DNA from: Liquidambar formosana
Taxonomy: Eukaryota; Streptophyta; Magnoliopsida; Saxifragales; Altingiaceae
Length of the DNA: 64,000 nucleotides
NCBI GenBank assembly: GCA_039720395.1
Contig: CM077821.1
Coordinates: 40,608,792-40,672,791 of the forward strand
Direction of reading: 5' to 3'
In this document: in pieces, positions 45,163 to 57,250 of the stretch
How the letters are laid out: each line of letters starts with the position of its first letter
How positions within the stretch are numbered: the first letter of the stretch is position 1
The notes under the pieces: generated by a model
Database searches by the model: none
Seen by the model: the letters and a program-made list of their open reading frames with translations, nothing else
What the model was told of the DNA's origin: nothing
Made by a program: the position numbers and the translations under genes

Positions 45163-47254
45163 TTTATATATAGCTCTTCGTTAACATGCATGTTATTTTC
45201 ACTTTTTGGATGGGATCAAATAAGATCAATTTTCGCCTCGCACAAACAAATTTAGAGATGCAGGGCAAATTACAATTGAAAACATCAACGAAGGAACATC
45301 TATACCTCAAGTACTGAAAAAAAAATAAAATAATAGACATTGATTAGAACCAGTTTTCTATATTATTTATGAATTTGTAAGAAGATTGAAGGAAAAAAAA
45401 AAAACCAAAATTTTGTACTTTTTGTAATTTTGACCCATCAAAGCTTAAGAAGGGTGTATAGAAAACACATATTTGATTGGTTTTTTAACTACATGACATG
45501 TTTTTGATGCCTAGCAAAGGGGGTAGAAGATGGGACTCTTATATAAGAAGATTGTGAGATTGTATTTGAATATATAACCTTTTGAATGTATTACTTTGCT
45601 AGGTAGAATACACAACCATTTTGAATATACTCTATTTAAGGCTTCAATTTCAAAAAGGAAACTAAATCCTATAAAGAAATCATAATGGTAGGTATAATTC
45701 CTTTCCATTCAACCAAAATTTATTTAAAACTCGAAACATCCACGTGCAACGCACGTGTGCGCCAACTAGTTTACTTAAAGGGATGGCTAGTTTACTACTT
45801 TCAACCTATCTAGCCACTCAGATGGGGAGTTCAGCAAGTCAGTCAATTCATTTACCGTAAAGGGTATTAGCTTCCTCGTACTTATTAGGCTAATTAAGGT
45901 ATATAAATAGTTAAATATCAGCCATCAGTCAATGCATGTGTCTAGGATCAATCGGGTCTAAGGTTTGATATATCAACAAAAAAATAAAAAAGAAAATTTG
46001 TAATTCATGAAAAATAATGGTTGACACCTTAGTAGTCGAACTCTAGCTCCTATGAAAAATGATAATTAAAGATATCAGACAGCTAGAGTGATACTAAATA
46101 TTCTTCTCTACAATATTCCAAACCATTTTTCCTATCTAATATGAGTACTCATCATCAAAGCATATTTTGTTAACACGATGTGCATGGTATGTTTGTTGCC
46201 TCTTCTTCAATACCCCCCCCCCCCACCCCACCCCCCCCAAAAAAAAAAAGAAAAAGAAAAAAAAAAAGGGAGAGAGCCTTTCGTTGTCTCTTTATCGAGT
46301 GAAGCTATATTGCTCAAATAGGGCCGAGCTAGGAATGTTTAATTGGGGTGACCATTTTTTTTGTTTTTGTTTCTTTTTTTTTTTCTTTTTTTTCTTTTTT
46401 TTTTTTTTGATTTCAAGATATTAGAACAATCCCAAGAACAAAAGAGTAAGAAGTTTTGTCTATTAAAAAAAGCAAGAAGAAGAATTAAAAAGATAAAGAA
46501 GTTCTAAAATACCCATGAGCATAACTATAAAATTGAAATGCCTCATCATTGGACTCATGATGAGGCACTCCAGTTTCCTATTGCACCCCAGCTCTAGCTA
46601 CAAGCTATAATATCTATATATATCTTCTAGGGTTTTATATACAGCAACCTCTTTCTTTTTTGAGTTCTTTCTTCTTTATATCCGAGGGTGCTCTTCTCTC
46701 AGAAGGGTAAGGGGTGAATGGATTTTGTTTGGTTATCAAGAATAAGAGTTGTGTGAATGAAGTGAATGGGGGGATTGGTAATGGGTACAGTTGTGAGGAC
46801 CCTTTTTTTTATCCATTGACAGTAGTGTCAGATGGCTCATATGATTTTACAGAAATGCCATCTCATCTTTCATTTAAGGGGAGGGGTTTTTTAGTAAAAT
46901 TATAACAAATTATGATTCGGTAAGGTGTGTTCCACAAATTGAAGTGACCACCTATATTGTTTTTTGAAAACTCGATTCCTATTTGCCCAGTGTTGAATTT
47001 TTTTCAACAAATAAAAAAATAAAAAAAAATTGCTGGGGCCATGCCCCCTTGTCTGCCCGTAGCTCTGACTTGTGCTCAAATAATTTGCGATATTAAAATT
47101 TTCATTAAATTAATGATAAATTTTTATAGTAGACTAACATGACAACTGTCACATTACTTGAGCAAACAAATTTGATTTAAAAAATATGAGGTACTTATTT
47201 TCTTTCTATCACATTGATTCTACCAACCTCCTCGTGGTGTGAAAAACAATGCCA

Positions 47255-47455
47255 TTTTTTTTTTTTTTTTTTTGATATCATGATAAGGAGATTTTAGATG
47301 TTTTGTACTTAACTAATCCTTTGGGTATATACAGTCTATTGTCCCACATGCACGAGAAATTACAAGATATAATCCATGGAAGTAGTCTTGAGGAAGAGTG
47401 GTAAGAGTTGAACACAAGACCTTTTACAAAGCAAAAGGCCCTAGAAGTTCTCGGT
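47255..47455 (-). mobile_element. SINE-like element (D2)
   Basis: Counterpart of 27911-28115, with the poly(A) tail on the minus strand. Confidence 0.4.
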
Positions 47456-47468
47456 CCACCCCTCAAAG

Positions 47469-47734
47469 TAGGGGTGTAAATGAGTTGAGTAGTAAATTGC
47501 TCAAACTCGGCTCGTTAAATTAAAGAGTTCAAAAGTAAAGCTTGAGTTCGACTCATTTAACTTATAGACGAATTCGTACGAGCTTTTAATTGAACTGAAT
47601 CCAAATAGTACTTTAAATAAACTGTAAAATGATACTCAAGTTTAGTTCGTCTATCTCACGAATAAACTCAAACGAGTTTTATATCAAGCCGATCTTAAAT
47701 CAAGCTCAAATAACTTGCCTTGTTTTACAGCCCT
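47469..47734. mobile_element. Short hAT-type element (D2)
   Basis: Counterpart of 28132-28399: TAGGGGTGTAAA to TTTTACAGCCCTA. Confidence 0.72.
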
Positions 47735-48430
47735 ACATCATAGTTAACAATTAACCTTGCGTTAACCTGTTAGACGTAGTTATTTCACATTTTTCACCAG
47801 CTCTCATACATAGAAGGCAATCAATAAACTGGCTCGCTTCTTCCTTTTTCCTTCCAATTTTTTTATATTCTTTCAGTTTACCAATTATAACCCGCGGGGT
47901 TCACAGTCGGACACGTACAACCCTTAACTAAGATCTTAGTCCGGCCTAATCGTATGGGACACATGGGCCTATTTTCATATATCTTTTTAAACTAAATCCA
48001 CACCTCTCAACTAATAAAAATAAGAAAAGTGTTTAAAATAAGACTTAAAAAATATAAATTAGGCTAAAAATTTGTGGAAATAGTCTCATACCTAGCTGAA
48101 GACCACAGGCCCACGGCCCAGATATCATGCTTAATTTTCGGATGCAAATTAAACGAATGGAATCGAATCAAACAAGGGTATTAGCAATAAAAACTAAAAT
48201 TCGATCAACTTTATAAGATTTCATTTCTCATCCGAATTTATATGATTATTTCGCCAAAAATACTAGGCACATTCTTATGAACTCAAGCATAAAGAAGACT
48301 AGCTAGGACAATTCCAAAGTAAGACTATGACTTTCTAAGTAGTGAAAGATCCTTTTTAAAACACTTCGACTAAAATACAACTAAATAGTGGAACATTAAT
48401 TACTTGGCAACAATCATCGACTAACTTAAT

Positions 48431-48594
48431 GTTATGTTTGAATAAGGAATTTTTAGGTAGAATTTGTCTCTGATATGGAATTTGTAAAATTTTTAGAATG
48501 ATGAGATAAACAAAATTCATATAAAAATTTTACAAATTCCATCTCAAATACAAATTCCGTAAATAAATTCCATATCCAAATAGAGCGTAAAGGC
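48431..48594. repeat. MITE-like hairpin
   Basis: ATATGGAATTTGTAAAATTTTTA and its complement TAAAAATTTTACAAATTCCAT form the core. The outer ends TTATGTTTGAATAAGG and CCAAATAGAGCGTAA are only partly complementary. Confidence 0.55.
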
Positions 48595-48839
48595 ATTTTT
48601 TTTTTTCCTTTTTTGACAATCAATAGAAATAATCCGTACTCAATCGTAATTCCCTTTAATATCAACAAATGGATGTCGATGTTTTCCAGAAACTTGAAAC
48701 CAATATCATTTACTTATAACAAGTGAGGTAAATGTGACTAGACTACCATATCATTGGCTAATTTAAAAGTAATTCTAAATGTGCTATATATAAATGCTTA
48801 ATTTATTCACGTTCTTACTTGACCATAACTATTCTATTT

Positions 48840-49200
48840 TATTATTTTTGTGATGAGAAAAGAATGATAAAATCAAACGATCGATCAGTGCTAAAATTTC
48901 TGAATCTTTTGTGTCCATGAATTTAGTCTTTTCCTCATTGATGTGATTAGTATATCTCAGGCCAGCGATGCTCTTTCATGGTTGACAAGCACAAATTTTC
49001 TTTTGAAAGTTACAACATTAGCAGCTATTTTTTTATAATGATAACCATTTATATAGTTATCATGCCATTGTAAAATGTTTTGTTCTGTTTCAATTAAGCT
49101 TGGGATTGAAAATTCAGATCATGAAAATTGTTGCTACATCAACTCAATGATCATTGTTATCCCTCAAACAGTCAAACTTTAATTTCAAAAATGTGTTCCA
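48840..49200 (+). repeat. Partial diverged copy of the 57.7-63.3 kb repeat unit
   Basis: Shared blocks: AAAATCAAACGATCGATCAG, TCCATGAATTTAGTC, TTTTGAAAGTTACAACATTA and CAGTCAAACTTTAATTTCAA. These appear in the same order at 58580-58990, 61040-61420 and 63010-63330. Confidence 0.65.
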
Positions 49201-49609
49201 CGATTTTTTATTTTTTGTGATTTATCATATGGTGAACACAAATGTACAACTTCATAGGCATTTGCAACCAAAAAAATAAAATGAAAATGAAAAAAAGGCA
49301 GTTTCATGGATGCTTTACTTATATTACGTGAGCTCCCAGTATACGTACCATGGTAATTAATAGACCTGCTGCACATAATTAAGCAAAAGTATGTACAGTT
49401 ATAAAATATTCATTTCCCAGAGAGCCAAAATCAAATAGAAGGTGAGCGCTGGTACAACTGTTGTGGCCATAAAATATTCATTTGTTTATTTTGGAATTAA
49501 AATTTTAGTTCAAATTTAGCTAGCGAGAAAAAAATAAATAAAAAAAAAAATAAATCAACAACATATTCATAATTAATGATTAACCCCCACAAAAAGCTAA
49601 AACCCCAAC

Positions 49610-50259
49610 TAGGACTGCAAACAAACTGAGCCTGAGCCGAGCCGAGCTTTGAGTATTTAAGCTCGGCTCAATTAAAAGCTTGCTTATTTATAAACGAGTC
49701 GAGCTTTAAACGAGTTTAATTTATTGTTCTCAAGCTCGGCTCATTAAGATTTAGAAAAGTTCAGGCTCGGCTCGACTTGGCTCGTTTAACTAAACAAGCC
49801 GAGTTCGAATTTGAGCTCATGTTCAAGATTGGTTTGATCTCGTGAATGTGAATTTTAAACATTAAGATAAAAGTTCATAAACCTTAAAAATCTTCCTTAG
49901 ATAAATACAAAATATAACTACTAAGGAAGTATTATCTTTTTTAAGTTAATTGGTCCACTCAATAAAGAGAAGACAAAAATAAATTAGGGTATTTATACAA
50001 ACCCCTTAATGAGCCTACTAATAACCTATTTTATGATCCTATTTGCGGACCTATTCACGAGCCTTTAACAAGCTTGTTCAAAAATATAAATGAGCCGTGT
50101 TATGGTCTGCTTAAGCTTAATTAGCTCGTTTAATAAACGAGTTTAGTATTCAAGCTTCAGACTTAACTGATTTATTAATCGAACGAATTCGAACGAGTCT
50201 TTATCAAGCTTGTTTACGTACGAGTTGTTCGTGAACGGCTTAATTCATTTGTAACCCTA
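49610..50259. mobile_element. hAT-type element with exact 8-bp target duplication
   Basis: 650 bp, ends TAGGACTGCAAACAAA and TTCATTTGTAACCCTA, flanked on both sides by ACCCCAAC (49602-49609 and 50260-50267). The interior is rich in GAGCCGAGC / GCTCGGCTC motifs and has no transposase. Confidence 0.88.
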
Positions 50260-50515
50260 ACCCCAACTAACAGAAACACAATAAACCCATCACCAAAACA
50301 GAAGCCCTCCAAAAATGCAACCCCAACCATCGCCAGAAGAACAAAAGACCGACATAAACCACCAAAAAGAAAGACTGATAAAACATCAAGCTTGCAATCA
50401 AAGTCATAACACATAAGCTCATGGCAAAACCACAAATTAACTACCCCTTATTGAGCCTATTCGTGAGCTGTTCACGACGTACTGGTTTGGTTTGTTTGCA
50501 GCCTTACCAAGGGTT

Positions 50516-50942
50516 CCGCCTTGACTCGTTTCTCTAGACTCGGGTTTAGGTCATTTAATAAACAAATTAACTTAAATGACTGCTTATCGAGCATGTTCAT
50601 GAGTTATTCACAAACACCCTGGCTAATTTACAGTGCTAGACTCTACCTTTTTTGCTCTTTTAAAAAAAAAGAAAAGGGTATGAGGTAGGTTCGGGTCAAG
50701 GTAAACAAATTTGAAATGTTTGGGTCCGCCTTGGCTCGTTTCTCTAGACTCGGGTTTAGGTCATTTAATAAACAAATTAACTTAAATGAGTAAATGACTG
50801 CATATCGAACATGTTCATGAGTTATTCACAAACACCTTGGCTAATTTACAGTGCTAGACTCTACCTTTTTTGCTCTTTTAAAAAAAAAGAAAAGAGTATG
50901 AGGTAGGTTCGGGTCAAGGTAAACAAATTTGAAATGTTTGGG
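50516..50942 (+). repeat. Tandem duplication, about 210 bp
   Basis: Unit 1 starts at 50516 (CCGCCTTGACTCG) and unit 2 at 50726 (CCGCCTTGGCTCG). They are nearly identical; unit 2 has an extra 8 bases (AGTAAATG). Confidence 0.92.
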
Positions 50943-51135
50943 TTTTTTATTTATATTTTATTTTATCGATGAGCAAACAAGGACAACCCCTGCGAAAACA
51001 TCAGAGAAATTTTCATAACACGAATAATAAATCCACGGACCAAACTGAGACAAAGACTCCATCATAAAAAATATAAAAAAAACCAAAGAAATAGCACGAG
51101 CTCGGAGAGAAAACATGACAAAAATGGAATTATAT

Positions 51136-51425
51136 CTCTTTCATTCCTGCAACGATCTGTCCGTGTTGTTGGCAGACAAGGAGAATCAAGCAGTCTCTCT
51201 TTTTTCCTTTTTGGCTATGCTTATTTACCTCAGTTAAAAACAAAACAAAACAAAAGAGGGAGCTCATGTTTGGGGTTCTCTCTCTCTTTCCTTCTTGCAT
51301 TTGTCCGTGTTGATGGCGGGCAAGGAGAATCAAGGAGTCACTCCTTTTTCTTGTTTGGCTATGTTATTTTCCTCAGTTAAAAACAAAGCAAAACAAAACA
51401 AAACAAAAGAGGAAGCTTCATGGTT
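51136..51425 (+). repeat. Tandem duplication, about 145 bp, diverged
   Basis: TCCGTGTTGTTGGCAGACAA and TCCGTGTTGATGGCGGGCAA start matching blocks. Each ends in CTCAGTTAAAAACAAA followed by (AAAAC)n and GAGG. Confidence 0.85.
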
Positions 51426-52423
51426 TCACCGGTGTACATTCGGATGGTTATGCTTTCCTATACTTCGTATTTAATATTTATAGCACCTTCTCCCATAGTG
51501 TCCATCGATCAATTGCACCTTCGATCTAAATGTCAAGAAATCAGACATCAATGACAAGGATTTAAAAACAACTATCAAGGTGGAAACTTGAAAGGAAATG
51601 GAAAAAAGAAGAATACAAATTTTTTTTTATAAAATTTAAATAAGTATACAATATTTTGGTTGTATTGTGTTTTCCTTTGATCCTAGGTGTAATGGGCGTT
51701 GTTTTGAGGTAGTATGGGGTAGTGGTGGGGGTTGCATTGTTTACAGGTTTTTGGGTGTAATCTTCTTAATTTTAATAATTTTTTTTTCCTACCAAAATAA
51801 ATAAAGAAAAGAAAAGAAAGAAAGAAAAAGGAGAAGTAGTCTGGTTCACAATTGCAGCACAACCTCACATGATACAAGGAAATATAATCGAAATTTCATT
51901 GGAAATCCCTTTTTTTTTTTCTTTTTTTTTTTTTTTTTTGCGGTTAAATGATCAGTAACAAGTTCACAAAATCCTGGCAAAGTGATGTGGGAACTAAAAT
52001 AATCTGTAAATCTACACCATGGATGAGATATATTTCCTATGGAAAAATTATTTTTGAGCAAAAGAAAACAGTCAATGATATATAGTAACTATACAGTGAT
52101 ACAACCAAAACAATTTCCTGCCAAACAACTTCCCAAGAACAACCTCCACTCATTTATTGGAAAATTTCATATATTTCCATACAGATAACATCCATTAAAA
52201 AATGTCTCAGGTGCTAATTACATTGAATCAATGGGGGTACCACACAAAGGGAAGGCCTTAAGAGATGCCACGAATTCATATAAAATCATATTGATATGAT
52301 TTTTGGAAACCCAAAAATCATACTAATATAAAATAAATATTTTAAGGGGGGAAAACTCAGAAAAGATAATTTTTTTTTTTTTAAAGAAAAAGATAATAAT
52401 ATAGAAAATAAGTTATGTATCAT
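51426..52423. other. Intergenic 3' of the U-box gene
   Basis: AT-rich with poly(T) tracts. No gene is recognised. It includes the U-box gene's 3' flank. Confidence 0.5.
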
Positions 52424-53644
52424 TTAGGAGTCACATATACCTGTTAAGAGAGGCCTATCAATAGCTGCAATGCAAGGAGATTTCATCCAGACATCAAAGT
52501 GTGATCTCAGAATTTCCTTTGCTTTGTCTTTCAAATACGTTGCACTGTCAACTTGAAGCACCTTGCAAAGCCTTGAAACAGCTCCAACTATCATCATCTC
52601 CTGAGGTACCATACTATTCCCAGAATACTTACATATCAACGAAAGAATCATAATGGCCCGATCATCTGCCGCTGGAGAAACCGTCAGAATTCTCTTCGAC
52701 ACCACAGCGATACTACCGCTGTGACTCAAAAACTGAGCTCTCCCGATCGCACAAGAACATAAATTAAATAACACCCCTAGAATAAGCTCAGTGGTTCGCT
52801 TTTCGGGTGACCCTAATTCAATTTCGATGAGCTCAAAAACCGCACCGGCTTCAGCCATCATTGACCGGTTTCTTGCCCACGGACAAGCGTCTAACATGAT
52901 GTTCAAAACGGCGTTAATCCCTTGTTGAGAAATCCCATCCCTCAAAACACCCACAATCCTCTCAAAAAATTCGGGTTTTGGTATCTCTAGTACATTAGAC
53001 CCAGCCGTTTCGATGATTTTTCTCAATACTACCACTGCATGCGTTTTCACCGAGACGTGATTATCCATTTGGCACCCTAAAACCCAAATCAAGGATTCAA
53101 ATATAGGGTAATTTTCGATATTCGCTTCCGCCTTTGGAATCTTAACAAGGTGGAGAATACTTAGAGCTTCTTCGAGACCCACAAGTTGGTTTTTCTTGAA
53201 ACATGAAACTATAAATAAAACCATGGCCTTAACTATGCCAGCTTCCAACATATATTTCCTATTCCTTTCATTCTGGGTCGCTAGTATCTCCAACCGTCTT
53301 AGTGTTTTCAGCTGCAAATGAGGCTGTGAGAGGTCTTTGATGAGTTGAAGGACGTGGAACTTGTTGAGGACCGGTTTCGGGGTCGGGATTCGATCGATGC
53401 CGTAGGACGCGTTTTCGGTGCACCATGCTTGGATGAGGCGGCGGAGGTTGTGGTTCTGCGTTAAGTCGGAGTCCGTTGGCAGGGGCTGTTTGGTGACTGG
53501 ACAGGTTGTGTTTTTGCTTTTGAAGAGCCAATGCTCGATGCTTTCTCGGTCGTACGTGATGCCGGTGATGGCCGTCACTGGATCTTTCATGATCTGAAGA
53601 GATATTGGGCAGATGAAAAAGGAAGGAACTTCAATATCATCCAT
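52424..53644 (-). CDS. U-box E3 ubiquitin-protein ligase (PUB22/23/24-like)
   Basis: A single-exon protein of 406 residues. I chose the ATG at 53644 (MDDIEVPSFFICPIS) because the U-box of this family begins a few residues after the start; five upstream codons are open but lack an ATG. Residues about 5-79 form the U-box, with ICPISLQIMKDPVT, GITYDRESIEHWL, CPVTKQPL and NHNLRRLIQAWC. This domain recruits the E2-ubiquitin enzyme. The rest is an ARM-repeat region (roughly 90-390) for substrate binding. Length agrees with the plant U-box/ARM PUB22/23/24 group (about 410-450), known as negative regulators of immune and drought responses in Arabidopsis; the role here is inferred. A (GA)-rich stretch lies upstream at 53818-53851. 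Two truncated relatives lie at 13823 and 38798. Confidence 0.94.
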   Translation of the reverse strand: MDDIEVPSFFICPISLQIMKDPVTAITGITYDRESIEHWLFKSKNTTCPVTKQPLPTDSDLTQNHNLRRLIQAWCTENASYGIDRIPTPKPVLNKFHVLQLIKDLSQPHLQLKTLRRLEILATQNERNRKYMLEAGIVKAMVLFIVSCFKKNQLVGLEEALSILHLVKIPKAEANIENYPIFESLIWVLGCQMDNHVSVKTHAVVVLRKIIETAGSNVLEIPKPEFFERIVGVLRDGISQQGINAVLNIMLDACPWARNRSMMAEAGAVFELIEIELGSPEKRTTELILGVLFNLCSCAIGRAQFLSHSGSIAVVSKRILTVSPAADDRAIMILSLICKYSGNSMVPQEMMIVGAVSRLCKVLQVDSATYLKDKAKEILRSHFDVWMKSPCIAAIDRPLLTGICDS

Positions 53645-54050
53645 GAAAATGTTGCACAAAATAGAAAATTATATTTAGATATATATATCCTGAATGACAC
53701 AAGAAACAGATTGGTGTGGAGAGAATGAGGGGCTGAAGATGGAGATTAATGTTAGAAGTGTGGAAGGAATAAGGCCGTGTTTGGTGCACTAGTAAAAGAA
53801 TGCGGCTAATTTATTGACGAAAGAGAGAGGGAGAAAGAGAGAGACGGGATTGGTCTTCCATTATTAGTCATACATTCTCGAGGGAAATCGATGGTCAAAG
53901 TAGGGAAATAGTGACCAAATGAAGTGTACATTAACTGTTGGAATAGTATTATTATAAACTTGGCTATTGACGGTAAAGAGAAAACCTCCTCCTAATCCAT
54001 ACGTGTCAAATTTGTAAGCGATCATTCTACTCACACGGTCTTGAATCTAA

Positions 54051-54273
54051 TAGCATGTTTGTTTGGTTGGAATGGAATGAAATTATATTCTAATTCATTC
54101 CAAATAACGTATTTGGATAAAGTAATTCCATAATAAGAAAATCAAATAAAAGTAATAAATTATAATGATATTCATTCTATAATGTCTATTTCAATCTCAT
54201 TCCATTTTAAACTATTTTGCATAAAATCATATTCCATTCTCACCCATTCCATTCCAACCAAACAAACATGGCT
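54051..54273. mobile_element. MITE with CATGTTTGTTTGG ends
   Basis: CATGTTTGTTTGGTTGGAAT at the left and ATTCCAACCAAACAAACATG at the right are perfect complements. A TAA flanks each side, compatible with a 3-bp PIF/Harbinger-type duplication. No coding frame. Confidence 0.8.
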
Positions 54274-55218
54274 TAAGTGTGATCTCTCATGGGGTTAACC
54301 TCTAACCAAGTTTTTGGTGTTAACAGATGCAAAGTAGTTAAATAATCAGGATGAATATTTAAATACTCCAATATATTTTTAGAAAAATAAATAACAATAT
54401 GTTATGTGCAATGAATTAGAAATTTGAATAGAGCAATGCAACATAGTCCAAATTATTTACTTAAATTTAATTGTCAAAATAATGTGACAGATTGGTTAAC
54501 GAATTAAAAATTTTACTAAAAGAATAATTACCGATAATAAACTAATGTGGCCACTGAGGCATCGTTTGTGTAAGAGATTTGGACAAAAAATTTCAACAAT
54601 TTACTATTTTTCATTTGACACAAATATCACCTATTGGGAAGAGCCGAAGAGGTTTCTCTTCCGGTAGCTAAGCATTATCCTAACTTTAAAAATTATAATA
54701 ATACAGAGTAATATTAATAATTGAAAAAATGTACTTAATTAATTAGAGGTTGATTGAACAAAAATGTCATTTAAGCCGAATAGTAGAAAATGCAAAATAG
54801 TCATTCTCCACTTATTATATAATTCCCCTTATTTAACGTAATGGAAACTCCGCACCTGTTTATATACTTATCAAAAAGGATTGTACAAAGAGTAAAAGCC
54901 AAAAAAAAAAAAAAAATGTTTTAGAGCAAAACAAACCCGTTAAGCGAGATTGGTTTTGGTAAAATGTAGGTTGGCCCTAGACTTTCCAACCTACATTTGT
55001 CCATGCGACCATGCAGTTTCATCCAAGTAGGCTGTGTGCTTATCAAAAAAAAAAAAAAAAAAAAAGAAGGCTGCTTTTCCTTTTTGCCCCTTTTTGGGGT
55101 GGTTGGATGGCGCGGATGGAAAGGGAATAGTGATGTTAGGTCAACTTTTGTTGGCTCCATGTGTGACCGCCCCGCTTTGAGTTCCCCCAAAACTTAAAAT
55201 TGAGGCAAGTTGAATTAG

Positions 55219-55385
55219 AAAAACTTTCATGCAATTGTGACTCCAACACATATGGTGTTACGGGTCAATGAAAATTAAATAAAGTGAAATTATTAGAATA
55301 TTTTTTAATTTTATAATTTCATTTTATTTAACTCTCATTGATATGTGACACAACGTAACCCATGTCACAATTATATGAAAGTTTT
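55219..55385. repeat. Hairpin MITE-like repeat
   Basis: Ends AAAACTTTCATGCAATTGTG and CACAATTATATGAAAGTTTT are complementary. The inner arms contain AAATAAAGTGAAATTAT and ATAATTTCATTTTATTT. Confidence 0.65.
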
Positions 55386-57059
55386 GAGTTGAATGGATGT
55401 TAAAGTGATTTTCTAAAAATAATTAACCAGCCAATTTGATTATCTAAAAATAAAGTTAAAGTGATTTTCTATTGAATACTCCGTAATAAAATGAGAAAAA
55501 TAGAATCCATTTTTTCGGCAGTAATAAAATTTTATCTTTTGCTAACCCTCTCTTTGGTTCATGGATTCTATTAAGGGAAAAAAAAAACAGGAAAGGAAAA
55601 AAAATGAGAAGGAAAGAAAATAAAAGGAAAAAGATAAAATCATATAAAGCCAAAATTATTCAAATTATTCTTTTTCTTCTAATTTTCCATTACAACCAAA
55701 TAAAGAAAAATAGAATTCCTTATATTTTATTTTTTTTCCTCGATAAAATCCTCACACCAAATAGAGCCTAATAAAAAAATTTAAAAAAAAATGAGAAAAA
55801 AAAAATTCCATTTGTTTGTCCAGGGAAAATTGAATGTTCTCTTTAATTTACTTTGCATATATAGTATTTTAAAGTACACATGCATTCATCAACTAGAACA
55901 GGGTCGACATAAAAGAAATTAAATTGAAGCTATTACAAGCACGATGGTTCTGTACGTGAATGAATATTAATATGTAAATATGCCTTGATCCTGTTTTAAA
56001 AATGACATGACTTTATAACATTGATAGGAAATCAAATTCAAATTCAAATTTCTAAGATTAATTATGAAACATACCTTTCGATTTTGGCCCCCACTTTTCC
56101 AAGTCTTCCCACTACAATTCAAGTTGAGCAAATAGGTCCCACTTAATATTTCTTTTTCACTTTAACCCTTTTTTACCTTTGAAAAAAAATAAAAAATAAA
56201 TTAAACTCTAATTCCCACCGAAACTGCTCCCACTCTTATTTATTTTGAAGCTTTTCCAAGAATTTACTACCACATTCCAGTGAGTTTCCGTCCAGATGGA
56301 TTGATCAGTCCTCGTATTATTTGGTAATTAGATCAATGTTAATTGGGTCCCACACAGCCAAAAAAGTAGTGGTCCCATGCATGAAGGTTCCTCGATCAAT
56401 CAATTTACGACGGAAAAGGAATACACACGAACGGAAAGCTAGTGGTCCCATGCATTGTTAACCATATGTGCAAGGAGTCCAAATCATCGTGAGACATCAA
56501 AGTCATTGAGTCCAAAATCAAGTCAAAAAAATCAGAGTAAACGCACCACCACCCTTTTTTTTTTTCACTTTTTTCCTTTTGGTGAGGATTCATTCAAACT
56601 AAACTGACTCTTGAACAATGAGACAAACCCATTACTATTTTTCTAGGGTAACAATCAACCATGGGACAAATTAAGCATTTCAATTTCTAGCGCAAGGATT
56701 GCGGAAAATTATTCCATGCGTTGGGTAAAATGCAGCTCGGCTTTTATATTTAACTTTGCACTCGTGATCAACACATGATGAGTGAATGTAAGAGTTCGAT
56801 GGACTAGGTATAGCACATCAATTACGTTATCACTTAAAAACGAATTGTAATGGTTTTTTTTTTTTTTTTTTTTTTTTGTGTCTCTTTCCTTTTTTGTTTG
56901 AAATGATAAGTACGTGTTTGCAGGTATTGTCAATGTAGAAAGTGATCCAATTTAATTATATATGCTTGTTTCTTAAGCCACCCTAGCTAAGTTTTATAGA
57001 GTATTTTTTTTGCCATTTTCTCTCACGCGTATTGCGTGTGCATTGGTGTCTTCTAACTA
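55386..57059. other. Intergenic, no gene
   Basis: AT-rich with many poly(A)/poly(T) runs. I see no coding signal. Confidence 0.5.
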
Positions 57060-57250
57060 CAGATAGTATGAGATTAATGACTTCCTAGTCATGGGAAGAG
57101 GCAATTAATCGAATTATTAAAAAAGTTGAGTCAATTCCTTTATTTATAGCACACGGATTGGCCACTTTCTACCAAGCTAGCAATAAGAAAGAGATTTTAG
57201 TAAGTCAGTCAACTCATTTACGTATACAGGGGGGACTAGCCGCCTTACAC
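57060..57250 (+). other. Paralogous Helitron-free target site
   Basis: GGCAATTAATCGAATTATTAAAAAAGTTGAGTCAATTC continues directly into TTTATTTATAGC...GTAAGTCAGTCAACTCATTTACG. In D1 and D2 the same two halves are separated by the Helitron (left half ends at 16056/41082, right half begins at 22554/45770). Confidence 0.75.

Larger units (their letters stand above)
41083..45769 (+). mobile_element. Non-autonomous Helitron (D2), without the nested LTR
   Basis: 4687 bp from TCTATATCTATACTACC to GTGTGCGCCAACTAG, between A and T. The 3' hairpin is perfect here: CACGTGC AAC GCACGTG. It contains the Mutator-like element at 44135-45162 and a local triplication, and has no Rep/helicase coding sequence. 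Confidence 0.87.
30745..47930 (+). repeat. Segmental duplication copy D2
   Basis: Direct copy of 2776-28594, lacking the two solo LTRs, the Stowaway MITE and one 3.9-kb unit. It carries a private 140-bp triplication (43590-44012). Homology ends at ACCCTTAACTA. Confidence 0.93.
47931..49609. other. Intergenic, no gene
   Basis: AT-rich. It holds a MITE-like hairpin (48431-48594) and a partial copy of the repeat unit of 57.7-63.3 kb (48840-49200). Confidence 0.5.

Noticed and set aside
52424..53659. Start of the U-box protein five codons upstream
   Set aside because: The upstream codon at 53659 is TTG. The first ATG, at 53644, fits the family start just before the U-box.
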